Below, piece after piece: positions 50,637 through 62,781 of a stretch of 64,000 bases of DNA (its first letter is position 1; every line of letters starts with the position of its first letter). The stretch comes from Spongilla lacustris. Its lineage: Eukaryota; Porifera; Demospongiae; Spongillida; Spongillidae. Below the pieces are notes generated by a model. The model did not search any database. It was not told where the DNA came from and saw only the letters and a program-made list of their open reading frames with translations. Location of the stretch: assembly GCA_949361645.1 (NCBI GenBank), contig OX442434.1:4590788-4654787 (forward strand), given 5' to 3'. The position numbers and the translations under genes are program-made.

Positions 50637-52498
50637 ATGGCTGAGTCAGAATGTGAAGAAGTGTTACTTGACCAAAACAGTAAGGCGCGCACCATATGCA
50701 TGCAATATAGTAACGCGCCTAGCTATAATAATTGACACGTACATGGAGTGAGAATTGTGGCCGGATCGACCAGTGCGCAAGATCGGAACATATGTAGCTA
50801 CTTGGGGTATATTATGCAAAGGACGAGCTCCAAACCGCGTTAATTTTTATTGCGGTATGCTAGTATATATTATTCAAAGAAATAGTGATTGTTACCAAGT
50901 GTATGTAGAGAGAACCCAGTCATGTACAGGCATACAGCTAACTGGACATGAACTGGATAGAAATGACGGGATATATCGGTTTTGGCGCCAAAACACGTAG
51001 CTTGGTGTTATTGACCGCAACGACTAATAAATGTATACACTACGCGCGTAGCAAAAATAATTCATATACGATATATAGGAAGAATTGTTCTGAAATGTTC
51101 GCAAACGGGAGAGACTTTGTTTGCACAAGTCAACGATGTGACCCAGGAAGACATGAAGCCTGTTTCTAATCTGACAAAGGGGGCGGAGCTTCTCTATGAC
51201 CCAGTCCAATTTGTTTCTTACAAAGGTATATATAATAACTATACATAAATGAATACTCTATTCCTTTACAGAGGAGATCCCTATGACATCCAAGCACAAA
51301 GTAGGAATCACATGCTGTATTATTCATCAAGTTTAACATGAACGTTGTTTAGAAATCAAAGCAAGCCACCAAGATTCCCTCAACAGCTCAGTCCAGTATT
51401 GCAGCATGGATCAGAATGAAATATTACAACCATATGTGTACCTCCAAAATAGGTTGATACCACAACAAGCAGCAAAAGGCACATTGATCAAGACAAACCA
51501 AAGGTTTGTTTCTTGTATGAATTAACTGTCAATGTGATAGGCATAGATTATATGCATATGTCATTCAATGCTGTGCAGGATTCATTCTTGCTTGACGATG
51601 AAGTAATGAGGAGGGATATAATGATGAAAGCAGCATCAGGTATGTATCTAGAGAAAGTAAATAATGCAGAGTAAAATTTTTATACCAGTTTCAATCTAAT
51701 ACAACAACACATCACCTGGCAGTGGAGGTGAAATGGTGTGTAAAAATTACTATATTGTATAGCATGTTATTTACTGAACCATATTTTATGCTAATTCAGA
51801 ATGAAACCAGTCCAGAAGGCGTACTGACAGTATTTCAATTGAAAATTATGCTAACATGCTATTATGTATTAGTTATTTATAGAATCTGGTGTCAAAGGCT
51901 ATTGGAAAGCTCGAGGGAATGGCTGCTGTACAAGCTGAAATATGTGACAAGATGGAGATTTTGAACCTGTTAAAGTCCACACCAACATTGCCTCCTGCAG
52001 CAGAAAACATTCCCATCACAGGTACCATAGAGTACGATACAATGTAATCCTTTTGAAATGCCTTTACTTTATACAGAATCTCAAACCCAAGCAACTAACC
52101 TACCTGCAACCACAGGAAGCAACGAGGTTATAGTGAGTTGTAATGGAAAAAACCTTTTTACTCATGCATATATGTGGCCTGCGATCACATGCAGGTGAAC
52201 GGAACAAATGTGATGCTAATTCCTTCAAAGAATCCATACACATTTGGATTCAGTTTGTTAGATATGTTTTTTTCAAAAGAAGAACTCTCTGTGTCCCTAC
52301 TATTCCACAGCAGCAAGAGTGACAGGGTTGCCCTTGATCAAGCCAAGGTTTCTAAGATCATTGGTTAGATTGAATTGCTTCTTGAAATGTATTTATTAAG
52401 ATTTTATTCCAGAGATTATGAATAAGCGGTACCGACCTGAATAATGGGACATGAAGACATTCGTAACAAAAGCCAACCAGAAGTGCAGGGACTCTTAG
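50637..52498 (+). pseudogene. Multi-exon BEN-domain protein gene within the inverted-repeat element, probably decayed
   Basis: Best exon chain: 50637-50679 (MAESECEEVLLDQN), 51112-51225 (AQVNDVTQEDMKPVSN, LLYDPVQFVSYK), 51272-51300, 51353-51503 (frame uncertain), 51579-51639 (DSFLLDDEVMRRDIMMKAAS), an unresolved stretch, 51883-52021 (a helical segment LVSKAIGKLEGMAAVQAE), 52077-52132, 52195-52363 and 52413-52498. The last two give NPYTFGFSLLDMFFSKEEL, LDQAKVSKIIG and WDMKTFVTKANQKCRD, which match the BEN domain, a DNA- and protein-binding fold of chromatin factors, including its closing W..........NQKCRD. A TAA at 52442-52444 interrupts the domain just before WDMK. With the unresolved exon this suggests decay, though unmodelled splicing is possible. 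The role in the element is unknown; DNA binding by BEN is inference. Confidence 0.55.
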
Positions 52499-53037
52499 CC
52501 TTAGTGTTTTACAATATTATATCTGTGCCGATTAATTCATTATTAATGCCTTGCTAAGTCTTACCATGATCTGCATGGATCTGGGGTAGTCTTGATAAGT
52601 CTTTGTTCCAAATTCAGGTCAAGTCTTGATAAGACTTGATAAGACATAATAATCTTTGCTAAGTCTTGCAAGTCATGCTTGGTAAGTCTTGATAAGACTT
52701 GGCAAAACTAGAGTAAGTCTTGTGAGGTGAAGCTTGGTAAGTCTTGACAAGTCATGATAAGACTTGACAAAACGTTCCAAGAATTTTTTTCTAGGGTGGA
52801 CGTACATGCACCAAGCAAGCACCGTCAGAAGAAAACGTATAGGACGTACGAGGCGCGCGTGCGAACATGCACACTCTAGACTAGCTGCGATCAGACCAAC
52901 GTGCTTCTGTAAAGCGATTACCGGTAGGTACACGCGTACAAATGATGCAGTTCTCGGCTAGCGCTAGGCCTACTTCATAATACTATCGACTCGTCGAGCC
53001 ACTAGCTAGGACAACTCTAGCTTGCTATAGCTAGCGC

Positions 53038-54231
53038 CAGTGCCGGATTAACCGTTTAATGGGCCTGGCGCAGGGTAAAACTTGTGGGCCCCTACAGCCC
53101 TGCCTAGTATAAATGCAAGCGGGGGGGGGGGGGGGGGAACCCCTTGCGTTGGGCCCAGCAGGGTCGGCGTTCGATGTTTGGCGGCCCTAGGCAAAAAAAA
53201 AGGGTCTTGGTGGCCCTCCATCCTCGCTCGAGGGTGCATTTTCCTGTTTTGAGCATCACTCCTTCCGATATCATTCGGTTTCCACCACGCGTAGCTGGTT
53301 TGTTTCGAAAACAGCGCGCACATGCATGTAAACTTTTAATGAAGTTACACATGAAAGCGATTTTTCTAGTTCTAGCTTCAACAGCTGAAAACGAATCAAC
53401 TGATAAATGTAATTTAGTACTGCATAGCACGGATGGATCCATGCAGGATTTCGGGGCCGAGGGTGGGGGGTGATACGACATGCAGGCATACATGGGTACG
53501 CCTCTCCCCAGCACGGATGTCCGGATATGGGCCATCGGGGTCTGGGGCGGAGCCCCAGCCGCTTTGCAACTTTTGCACTTTTAAAGTCACAAAATCAGCA
53601 TAGTTATCACAGGAAAAATACACGCGTGGAATCATCTTGGAATCATTACGTGATATCACGTACATATTAATTTTAATGTTCAATCACACAATGATTTTAC
53701 AGAGGATTTTTATAAAATCAAAACGGCCTGATTTGACTGACGCGTTTTTCCCCTGTGTATTGCGGTATTGCATACTAACTGAGTAACATGCTAAAAATAG
53801 ATACAATACGACAAGAAGTACTTGCTTCCCCCGATCCACCAGTCCAAGAATGCTGCAGTTTCATTTCGATCAAATCAAAGCTAAGACTTGAAGAATATCT
53901 TCCGTAATTGATGGATTCAGAAAAGTCTTTATAAGCTTCAATTCTGAAAGGCTCCGTTCTGCAACCGGTGCAACTCAGCAACTGTAGTGGAAGCTGTCAA
54001 TAAAATGCGCACCGTACATACTGTGGCGAGGTGGTACATTTTTATATGGGTGTTCCGTTGGGCCGATTCGCAATCACCCGGCTTTTAACACACGCGCAAG
54101 AGCACGCTGCTTTATTGTTGTAACTAATTAAATTCATCCATTGTGGGCGTGTCATATGTGGATTAATGGGCCCCTATCGTCGGTGGGCCTGGCGCTTTTG
54201 CGCCAACTGCGCCCCGGTTAACCTGGCGCTG
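53038..54231. mobile_element. hAT element with perfect 8-bp target-site duplication
   Basis: The ends are cagtgccggattaacc (left) and ggttaacctggcgctg (right), imperfect inverted repeats starting CAG. The 8-bp word gctagcgc immediately precedes the left end (53030-53037) and follows the right end (54232-54239). An 8-bp duplication and CAG ends define hAT elements. The copy is 1194 bp, too short for a full transposase, and includes a G homopolymer (about 53120-53138). Confidence 0.88.
53871..53975 (-). pseudogene. Relic of the hAT transposase C-terminal dimerisation region
   Basis: In one minus-strand frame the sequence reads LKLIKTFLNPSITEDILQVL followed by ALI and a stop. In hAT transposases the C-terminal block has the form AERSFSxLKLIKTxLRSTxxxERLxxLALI. 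The expected ERSF part lies just upstream in a neighbouring frame (TGCRTEPFRI), showing an indel. It supports the hAT call for the surrounding element. Confidence 0.65.
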
Positions 54232-54773
54232 GCTAGCGCTAGGTTTGTGTCGAGCTAGTCAGCGCAGTAATTAAAAGCAGATCGCGATTCGCATCGACAT
54301 AGCCGGGTGAGTACGTTTTAATAACGTTCACAGATACATTTGTGATTGTGGTAGAAGGACTCTACAAATATGTGGTCGAAAGATGTAGGTACTACCGGTA
54401 GTATACCAGTCGACATAGCCAAGATGCGTGGTATTTTAAAGGCTAAACAGGGCATACTATTGCGTATCAACCACTCCTTTTCTAATATCACCAACATAGA
54501 GGTGTCGGTGTCTAAAGGTGATGAGCGCTGTTCGCAGTCGAGCTAGCCAGTGGGTGTGGCTTTAGTAACCGTTTCGCGCAATTACCGTATACCGCTCGAG
54601 TTCCAGCTAGCTAGCTCCGGTCCTAGCCTAACCGGCCTTGTAACTGGCCTAACTAATGACCAAAACCAAATACCAGAGTGTATAATAGTTGCACTTGTTT
54701 TAATTACATGTAAAGTAAATAGCCCACGTCACGATCAGGTGATGAAGCTGAATGTTAGAATACAACCTCCTCA
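54232..54773. other. Unique stretch after the hAT element
   Basis: Moderate GC, with tagctagc words near 54600. A consensus donor-like gtgagta at 54306 follows cgacatagccg, but no exon could be supported. Confidence 0.35.
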
Positions 54774-54895
54774 CACCTGACCCCTCCCTACACCACACCC
54801 TTCCCTACACCACACCCCTCCCTATACCACACCCTTCCCTACACCACACCCCTCCCTACCATCACACCCCTACCTACTATCACACACCTATTAAT
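54774..54895. repeat. Short array, ccctccctacaccacac
   Basis: About seven imperfect copies of a 16-18 bp C/A-rich unit. ORFs in it are artefacts. Confidence 0.8.
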
Positions 54896-54929
54896 GTGTT
54901 CTCCAATAAGTTATATGCTAACAAGTTTA

Positions 54930-56050
54930 AGTCATTTGGTCCCCCCCACCCCCCCTCCCCCCAACATATATATACTGCCCCAGAGTACTAGTAAACTTAG
55001 GGGGAAAACATCACTGTCTATTGTGGAGTCCGGTTATAGTTACACAAAAGTCATTTAGCATTTACCTCCCTCACCCCCTCCCCCAAACATATGACCCATG
55101 CATATTGCTATGGCCACTAAACATTACATACTGTCCTAACAATGTCCCAGAGTAGGGGAAACACTTCACTGTCCATTGTTTGAGTTAGGTGATAGAAATT
55201 TTAAGTTACACAAAAGTCACTAACCCCCCCCCCCCCCCCCTCCCCCAAACATATGACCCGTGCATATTGCTATGGCCACTAAACATTACATACTGTCCTA
55301 ACAATGTCCCAGAGTAGGGGAAACACTTCACTGTCCATTGTTTGAGTCAGGTGATAGAAATTTTGAGTTACACAAAAGTCACTAACCCCCCCCCCCCCCC
55401 TCCCCCAAACATATGACCCATGCATATTGCTATGGCCACTAAACATTACATACTGTCCTAACAATGTCCCAGAGTAGGGGAAACACTTCACTGTCCATTG
55501 TTTGAGTCAGGTGATAGAAATTTTAAGTTACACAAAAGTCACTAACCCCCCCCCCCCCTCCCCCTCCCCCAAACATATGACCCATGCATATTGCTATGGC
55601 CACTAAACATTACATACTGTCCTAACAATGTCCCAGAGTAGGGGAAACACTTCACTGTCCATTGTTTGAGTTAGGTGATAGAAATTTTGAGTTACACAAA
55701 AGTCACTAACCCCCCCCCCCCCCCCTCCCCCAAACATATGACCCATGCATATTGCTATGGCCACTAAACATTACATACTGTCCTAACAATGTCCCAGAGT
55801 AGGGGAAACACTTCACTGTCCATTGTTTGAGTCAGGTGATAGAAATTTTAAGTTACACAAAAGTCACTAACCCCCCCCCCCCCCCCATCCCCCAAGCATA
55901 TGACCCATGCATATTGCTATGCCTACTAAACATTACATACTGTCCTAACAATGTCCCAGAGTAGGGGAAACACTTCACTGTCCATTGTTTGAGTCAGGTG
56001 ATAGAAATTTAAAAGTCACTAACCCCCCCCCAAACATATGACCCATGCAC
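54930..56050. repeat. Satellite-like array with an approximately 160-bp unit
   Basis: About six and a half copies, each containing aaacatatgacccatgcata (from about 55087, 55246, 55407, 55570, 55731, 55892 and 56031), cctaacaatgtcccagagta, a gtcaggtgatagaaatttt block and a C homopolymer of variable length. Inner units are almost identical; the first and last are degenerate. Confidence 0.92.
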
Positions 56051-57025
56051 TTGTTAGGGTGCTTTTCAAAAATTTCCATATTGAATAATATAACCATGTC
56101 AAATACAATAAGTGTGAATACACGTAAATCACAAGAGGGCATAAGAATCCAACTACACTTATCAGGATACTGAGTTTCACAATGCACACACTAATGAATA
56201 TAGCTTCTAATGACAGCTGCATAGGAAAATGTTGGCATATTGGATGGAGGATGATCTGTTGAATGGGAGGAGAGAGAGAGGATAATACAACACGCACATT
56301 GTCAATGGATTGGTTCTCAGTGGCATATGTACCTCTCCATTGTCCCTGCCTCCACCACATTTTGCAGCTTTGCAGGCGTATCATAATGTGCAGATGATGG
56401 AAGGTAGTCAGGGACCATCAAGGTTCTGCACGACCACATTAAAGATGGGTAATTATGGAGGACACACATGTATCGGCATGGTACTCTATCTGCTGGCATA
56501 GGTAGCTCAAGCAGGCCATTACAGCAAGCTTCTCTTCATATTTATTTATCCTATATGTAGCCAAATAAGAACTCTGCATCTTACATCAGATAAGGTACAG
56601 CTGAAACACACCTACATGTACACAACCATATGTGTACATAAGTAAACAATAGGAAAGCATGTTTGGGGGTGGGAGGGGAGGAAAGGAGGGTTGGTGTCAC
56701 TGTGTGTAGGGAAGAAGGGTGGTGTGTGGAAGGGAAACAGTGTGTAAGAACCATATTTTGAATCAGATAAAAGCACTGTACAAGTAAGAAGCAGCTGTAA
56801 ATCAAATAAATAACCACATGTGTACATAGGTAGGTTAGGTGCACAATATGAATATGATATTAACATCACCAGGTCCATGGAAAACATTTCCTTACTACAC
56901 TGTACATGTACTGTGTCTAAGTCTTTGACCAAAATCCTAGGCTACATTATAGCTGTAAGGTCAGTTAGCAATGTGGGAAATAGTAGTTAGTGTGCCAAGT
57001 GTTAAGATACATGTATATGACCAGA

Positions 57026-57029
<4 letters not shown>

Positions 57030-57096
<67 letters not shown>

Positions 57097-57200
57097 ATAA
57101 GTGTGTGTGTGTGCATAAGTGTGTGTGTGCATAAGTGTGTGTGTGTGCATAAGTGTGTGTGTGTGCATAAGTGTGTGTGTGTGTGCATAAGTGTGTAGCA
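57030..57200. repeat. (GT)n with regular gcataa interruptions
   Basis: GT repeats interrupted about every 15 bp by gcataa in the second half, giving a small nested minisatellite. Confidence 0.9.
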
Positions 57201-57665
57201 TGTGTGGACTGATGGATAAATGGCATTAACTACACAATGACCACACAACTACATGTAGCAGTAAAGTTAACCATACATGCTGTCTCAGTGGAAGACTTAC
57301 ATGTAACTACCTGTACAAGGGTACCTTAGAACATTATTTTCATTAACCCTGTACACTCTCAATTTACGACCATTCTCATAGACCATTCAGTATAACCACA
57401 TTAAAGACGGAAGGTTATATGTAATTATGGAGGACACACATGTATTGGCATGGTACTCTATCTGCTGACATGGTTAGTTCAAGCAGGCCATTACAGCTAT
57501 ATGTAGCAAAAGTTCCCCTGCATCTTATATCAGATAAAGCTACAGCTGCAACACACTTACACAACCACATGTGTACATAAGTGAACAATAGGAAAGCCCT
57601 TCCCTCAAGTGTGGGGGGAAGGAGGGGAAGGAAAGGAAGTTGGTGCATGTAGGGAAGAAGGGGGT

Positions 57666-57722
<57 letters not shown>
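57666..57722. repeat. (GT)n dinucleotide repeat
   Basis: About 28 uninterrupted GT units inside copy 2 of the local duplication. Confidence 0.95.
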
Positions 57723-57725
<3 letters not shown>

Positions 57726-58329
57726 GGAGACAGTGTAAGAAGGGTAGTGTGTGGGGTTGTAGGGAGAACTATATCTTGAATCAGATAAAAGCAGGGCAGC
57801 TGTTAAAACAACAACCACATGTATCATAGGTAGGTGCACAATATGAATATGATATTAACAGGCATCCATTCCTTCTTGTACTGGCTACATTTATAGCTGT
57901 AAGGTCAGTTAACAATGTGGGAAATAAGAGTTAGTGTGCCAAGTGTTACGATACAAGCTCAATGTGTGTGCATAAGTGTGTGTGAGAGCGTGCATGTGCA
58001 TGTTGACAAGTGTGTGTGTGTGTGTGTGGACTGATGGATAAAAGGGGACCACACAACTACATGTAGCTATCAAGTTAAATGCTGTCAAAGTCCTTAGAAC
58101 ATTATTTTCATTAAACCTATACACTCTCAACGTACAACCACACACATGGAGTAAATTCAAACTGAAACATTCACTGAACACTTTCAACCACCACATTGCA
58201 GTACATGATAACACTATACCATAACCCTGTAGAGTGCATGTGAATAGGCAGGATGCATAACATAACACCACACATGACCAAGTCCCTAATGACTGTGTTG
58301 GAGATAATTTGTAAAGCTTCTTTAGAACC

Positions 58330-59360
58330 ACACTCACATGACTGTTTCTCTCGGCTACATGCTCTAACTCCTGACACTCTTATAAAAGCACACCACACTC
58401 ACTGTACTGTTTCTCTCGGCTACATGCCTTAACCCCTGACACTCTTATAAAAGCACACCACACTCACAGGACTGTTTCTCTCGGCTACATGACTTAACCC
58501 CTGACACTCTTATAAAAGCACACCACACTCACAGGACTGTTTCTCTCGGCTACATGCCTTAACCCCTGACACTCTTATAAAAGCACACCACACTCGCCAG
58601 GACTGTTTCTCTCGGCTACATGACTTAACCCCTGACACTCTTATAAAAGCACACCACACTCACAGGACTGTTTCTCTCGGCTACATGCCTTAACCCCTGA
58701 CACTCTTATAAAAGCACACCACACTCGCCAGGACTGTTTCTCTCGGCTACATGCCTTAACCCCTGACACTCTCATAAAAGCACACCACACTCACAAGGAC
58801 TGTTTCTCTCGGCTACATGCCTTAACCCCTGACACTCTTATAAAAGCACACCACACTCACAGGACTGTTTCTCTCGGCTACATGCCTTAACCCCTGACAC
58901 TCTTACAAAAACACACCACACTCGCCAGGACTGTTTCTCTCGGCTACCTGCCTTAACCCCTGACACTCTTATAAAAGCACACCACACTCACAGGACTGTT
59001 TCTCTCGGCTACATGCCTTAACCCCTGACACTCTTATAAAAGCACACCACACTCACAGGACTGTTTCTCTCGGCTACCTGCCTTAACACTTGACACTCTT
59101 ATAAAAGCACACCACACTCACCAGGACAGTTTCTCTCGGCTACATGCCTTAACCCCTGACACTCTTATAAAAGCACACCACACTCACCAGGACTGTTTCT
59201 CTCGGCTACATGCCTTAACCCCTGACACTCTTATAAAAGCACACCACACTCACAGGACTGTTTCTCTCGGCTACATGCCTTAACCCCTGACACTGTTATA
59301 AAAGCACACCACTCACACGACTGTTTCTCTCGGCTACATGCCTTAACCCCTGACACACTC
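58330..59360. repeat. 65-bp tandem array, gactgtttctctcggctaca
   Basis: About sixteen copies of a 65-mer made of gactgtttctctcggctaca, tgccttaacccctgacactc and ttataaaagcacaccacact. Units are more than 90% alike by eye. Each unit carries a tataaaag word. Confidence 0.92.
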
Positions 59361-60050
59361 ACTGGGCTGTTTCTCTCGGCTATGTTGTTTAACCCCTGAC
59401 ACTTTTAACACACTCACTGGGCTGTTTCTCTCGGCTATGTCGTTTAACCCCTGACACTCTTAACAAACTCACTGGGCTGTTTCTCTTGGCTATGTACATT
59501 AACCCCTGACACTTTTAATACACCCACTGGGCTGTTTCTCTCGGCTATGTACTTTAACCCTTGACACTCTTAACACACTCACTGGGCTGTTTCTCTCGGC
59601 TATGTCGTTTAACCCCAACACTGTTAACACACACACTGGGCTGTTTCTTTCGGCTATGTCGTTTAACCCCTGACACTTTTAATACACCCACTGGGCTGTT
59701 TCTCTCGGCTATGTCGTTTAACCCCTGACACTCTTAACACAACCACTGGGCTGCTTCTCTCGGCTATGTACTTTAACCCTTGACACTCTTAACACACTCA
59801 CTGGGCTGTTTCTCTCGACTATGTCGTTTAACCCCTGCCACTTTTAACACACCCACAAGGCTGTTTCTTTCGGCTATGTGCCTTAACCCCTGACACTCTT
59901 ACAAAGACCACACCCACAGGACTCTTTGCCGCTAGGTTGATTAACCCTTCGAACTCTTACAAAGACCACACCCACAGGGCTATTTTTGCCGTTAAGTTGA
60001 TTACCCTTCACACTCTTAATACAAAGAGCACACGCACAGGCCCCTTTTTA
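59361..60050. repeat. Diverged, shortened continuation of the 65-bp array
   Basis: About nine units of 54-58 bp with gggctgtttctctcggctat and no tataaaagcac segment, then three more degenerate units (ctctttgccgctaggttgat). The array decays from left to right. Confidence 0.85.
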
Positions 60051-62635
60051 TGGTTGAGTTGCTTAAAACGTTCTTGCAAAAGCTAGTTGGGCTTGCGCGA
60101 CCTTTGCATTTTGGCGGAACGTGGTACCTGGAACGTTTCCGCTAAACGCGAAGGTCGGGCTATGCCTAACTAGAACACCTACAAGACCATTTTTAAACTC
60201 CGCACTTGCGCACTGTAAGCCACACCAACACGACAAATTGCTTTTAGAGCATCCTTGCAAGCCAAGCAACACACATTCACTTCACAACTTACGGAAGGTT
60301 CTAAATGTTTAGCTCGAGGGAGGGATCATAATTTTGAACCTGCGTCGTGTGAGCTATAAGAGTCTGGGAACGAGTAACGCAGTCAATTAATTTTGCGCAT
60401 GCGTATGTTGTATTTAGGTTTTTAAGCTACAAAACGAGAGTTTTAGCACCCAAAAACACAGGACTAGTCTTTTTATAAGCTACCTACTATGCGGCGTTCA
60501 TAAAATAACTTGTTGTGTTGTAAATAAAGTTAATTAATTTTAATTAATAATTAGCCATTTTGAAACTATGATAAATCATAAAAAAATCAGGAAAATATAT
60601 ACGAGAAACCAGAATTTTAATATCATCATCCTATAGTAACTTATTATTCATGTCCTCAATTGCTGGCCATGGGCCATTGATTAACTATTATTTCCTCAAG
60701 TCCTTGATTTTGAGGATGCTGGTCTGTCATCAAGAATGGTCGAGTCACTAGGCCAGTTTCTTTACAAAATGCGCAATTAAACTGTAATATTTTGCATGGG
60801 TAAAATAAGATATAAGCAATTAACTGATTTGGTGCAAGGGTCCAGCTAGGCCACCTCCTTGCCCCTCTCCTCTGATTGCCTCTGAAGAGCAGGATAGGTC
60901 CATACCTATCCAATCATCAGTGATTAACCTTGTAGATAAAATCACAACTTGAACACACATTTGAGGCTACAATATAAGTTAGGACTTAAATCCTGCACTG
61001 ACTAGATTTTGCTGTAGTGTTTTGAGAACTGGAAAGGGGACACTTGCAGGCCCACAAACCTAATATCCCCGCCCGTAGACCATGGAAGACATTCAAAGAA
61101 TGCTGAATCTAAACATACACACATATAGATGTATAACTATGAAATTAACAATTTTCTCTGTACATGCATGAATAAGAGTTCTTATTTTGTAACATGTGAC
61201 CACGTTGTTGACACTGTCATAAAAAATCTTCCACATACACCAATTTACTCGTTTAATTGGCCGAAAGTGGACAGCACCCCCCGCTCGTTGAATTGGCCGA
61301 AAGCGGACAGCACCCCCCCCCCCCCCCCCCGCTCGTGGAATCAGCCGAAAGCGGACAGCACCCCCCCCCCCCCCCCCCCCCCCCCGCTCGTCTTATTATT
61401 CATTAACAACCCCCCCTTGTCTGAAATCCTGTATCCGCCCCTGGGAAGCAAGTAATTTCTATCGTATTTGCTTTCTATCTATTTTTAGCATGTTTCTACG
61501 CAATTATAAATGTATATCTTGAAAAGTGTGAAAGTAGTTAGTTGCTGCTTGTGCGCGTGTGTTGTGTTCTGGTGACCGTTTATGTTACGTTTCCTTCATT
61601 CTGTGCTGAGGAGGGTGAGAGGGAGTGTGGAAAGTATTGACCTTCCCGAGTGTCCCTGCCAGGGTCAGCTGCTAATAATTACAGGGAATACTAAATGTAA
61701 TTAATCAGAAGCCATATGTTGTTGTACCACAATGTCACGGTTAGGTTGGAGGTATAAATTGATATTGATTATTGCTTATTCAAAAGACATGTAATCATAT
61801 TTAACCAAAAATTGTCTGAAAAAACGAAAGGTATATCTTACGTTGGGCTTTTAATGTTCTGAAGAACATTATTCATTCCAAATGAATTTTATAAACCAGT
61901 GTAAGTACCAATGTCACTCAATAGCTCAACTGTGCAAAACTGCCACCATAAGGCATGAAAAACCATAAAGTATCGAGAGTTACGTTAAGGATTTGACCCC
62001 GATTATGAAGTCATTAAAAAAACGGGACTAGCCTCTGACGGGACTCCTATCAATCGGATCGCTTAGCTCTTTGTCATCGTCGAACAAGCAGTCAAAAACG
62101 AGCAGTTTCGTGTTTGTTTGATGTCATAAAACCGCGTGGTTGTGGAGAACAAAACACTTGTTTAAACTCGTACCCAGTCCTACCGTATTTCTCGTTGTTG
62201 TTCTTCTTCTTGACCACGCATAACTCAAGATTAGAACACTTCTAAGAAATGAAAATCACACCAATAGCTTCAGAATTCATTGGCATTCTCGCTCAGTGGT
62301 CAAAATGTATCGAGGCTACATTGTATATATCGGTGATTGTGTTAGCAAATGACGTATATTTAAGCATCCTGTATCTGACGTTCATATTTTGCTCCAGTAC
62401 ATGTAGCTGTACATGTATATATGTAATCCAATGTGTACGGTCTGGGCACTACACCTATTAGTTTATAATTAAATCGTAGCACGTATCCGGTTTGGGCCGG
62501 GCACTAGCGCTTAGGCGGCAATTTACTAAATATCAGCGGAACCCCGAGCCAGAACTAACCGGTGAGGGCATCACCGGAACCTCAAGCTTAAACTAAACTT
62601 TAAAGAGGCAACGATACAACGAAAATTCAGCGGCC
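60051..62635. other. Unique AT-rich stretch with few features
   Basis: No supported gene. It contains a degenerate pair of agagtctgggaacgagt (60360) and actcgtacccagtcct (62167) resembling the ends of the agtctcg foldback family, and a small C-rich repeat near 61255-61390. The aatcctgtatccgcccctg word at 61425 looks like the end of a MITE of the caggggcggat type. Confidence 0.45.
61255..61390. repeat. Three copies of ggccgaaagcggacagcac with C homopolymers
   Basis: Units of about 45-60 bp: (a/g)ccgaaag(t/c)ggacagcac, a C run of growing length (6, 18 and about 24), then cgctcgt(t/g)gaat. Confidence 0.85.
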
Positions 62636-62781
62636 ATGAAGTGTGCAGAACATCGGGACGATTCCATCGCTTCTCCTTCTGCGAAAAGGATGCGATTCTA
62701 AGAACGCAACCGAAGCCAAACATGCTGCTGGAAAAATGCTACAGCAGGGTAATCGGCTTGGAAAGCTAACAAACACAATAG
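62636..62781 (+). pseudogene. Possible damaged first exon of an unknown gene
   Basis: An ATG opens MKCAEHRDDSIASPSAKRMR, which has a nuclear-localisation-like basic patch, then meets TAA. A neighbouring frame continues DSKNATEAKHAAGKMLQQGN and GKLTNTIG up to a consensus donor gtacgt at 62782. The two halves fit if one indel lies near 62698. I do not recognise the protein. Confidence 0.3.

Larger units (their letters stand above)
49685..52796. mobile_element. 3.1-kb inverted-repeat element carrying a BEN-domain gene
   Basis: The left end ccctagaaaaaattcttg (49685 on) is complementary to the right end caagaatttttttctaggg (to 52796), with one A of length difference. Inside both ends are arrays of a short (a/g)agtcttg..aagactt motif (49700-49800; 52545-52775), typical of subterminal transposase-binding repeats. 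The only matching flanks are tg/tg (2 bp), which is weak. No DDE transposase is recognised, so this is probably a non-autonomous element, or one whose transposase I cannot recognise. The internal plus-strand gene is described separately. Confidence 0.65.
56434..58145. repeat. Tandem duplication of an approximately 0.95-kb segment
   Basis: Copy 1 (about 56434-57380) and copy 2 (about 57394-58145) share aattatggaggacacacatg, actctatctgctg, caagcaggccattacag, gtacataagt(a/g)aacaataggaaag, ggtcagtta(g/a)caatgtgggaaata, gtgtgccaagtgtta and tacactctcaa in the same order. GT repeats inside each copy differ in place and length. No gene was seen in either. Confidence 0.82.

Noticed and set aside
60656..60913. 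Minus-strand 85-codon ORF
   Set aside because: No motif. Composition is like the surrounding intergenic DNA.
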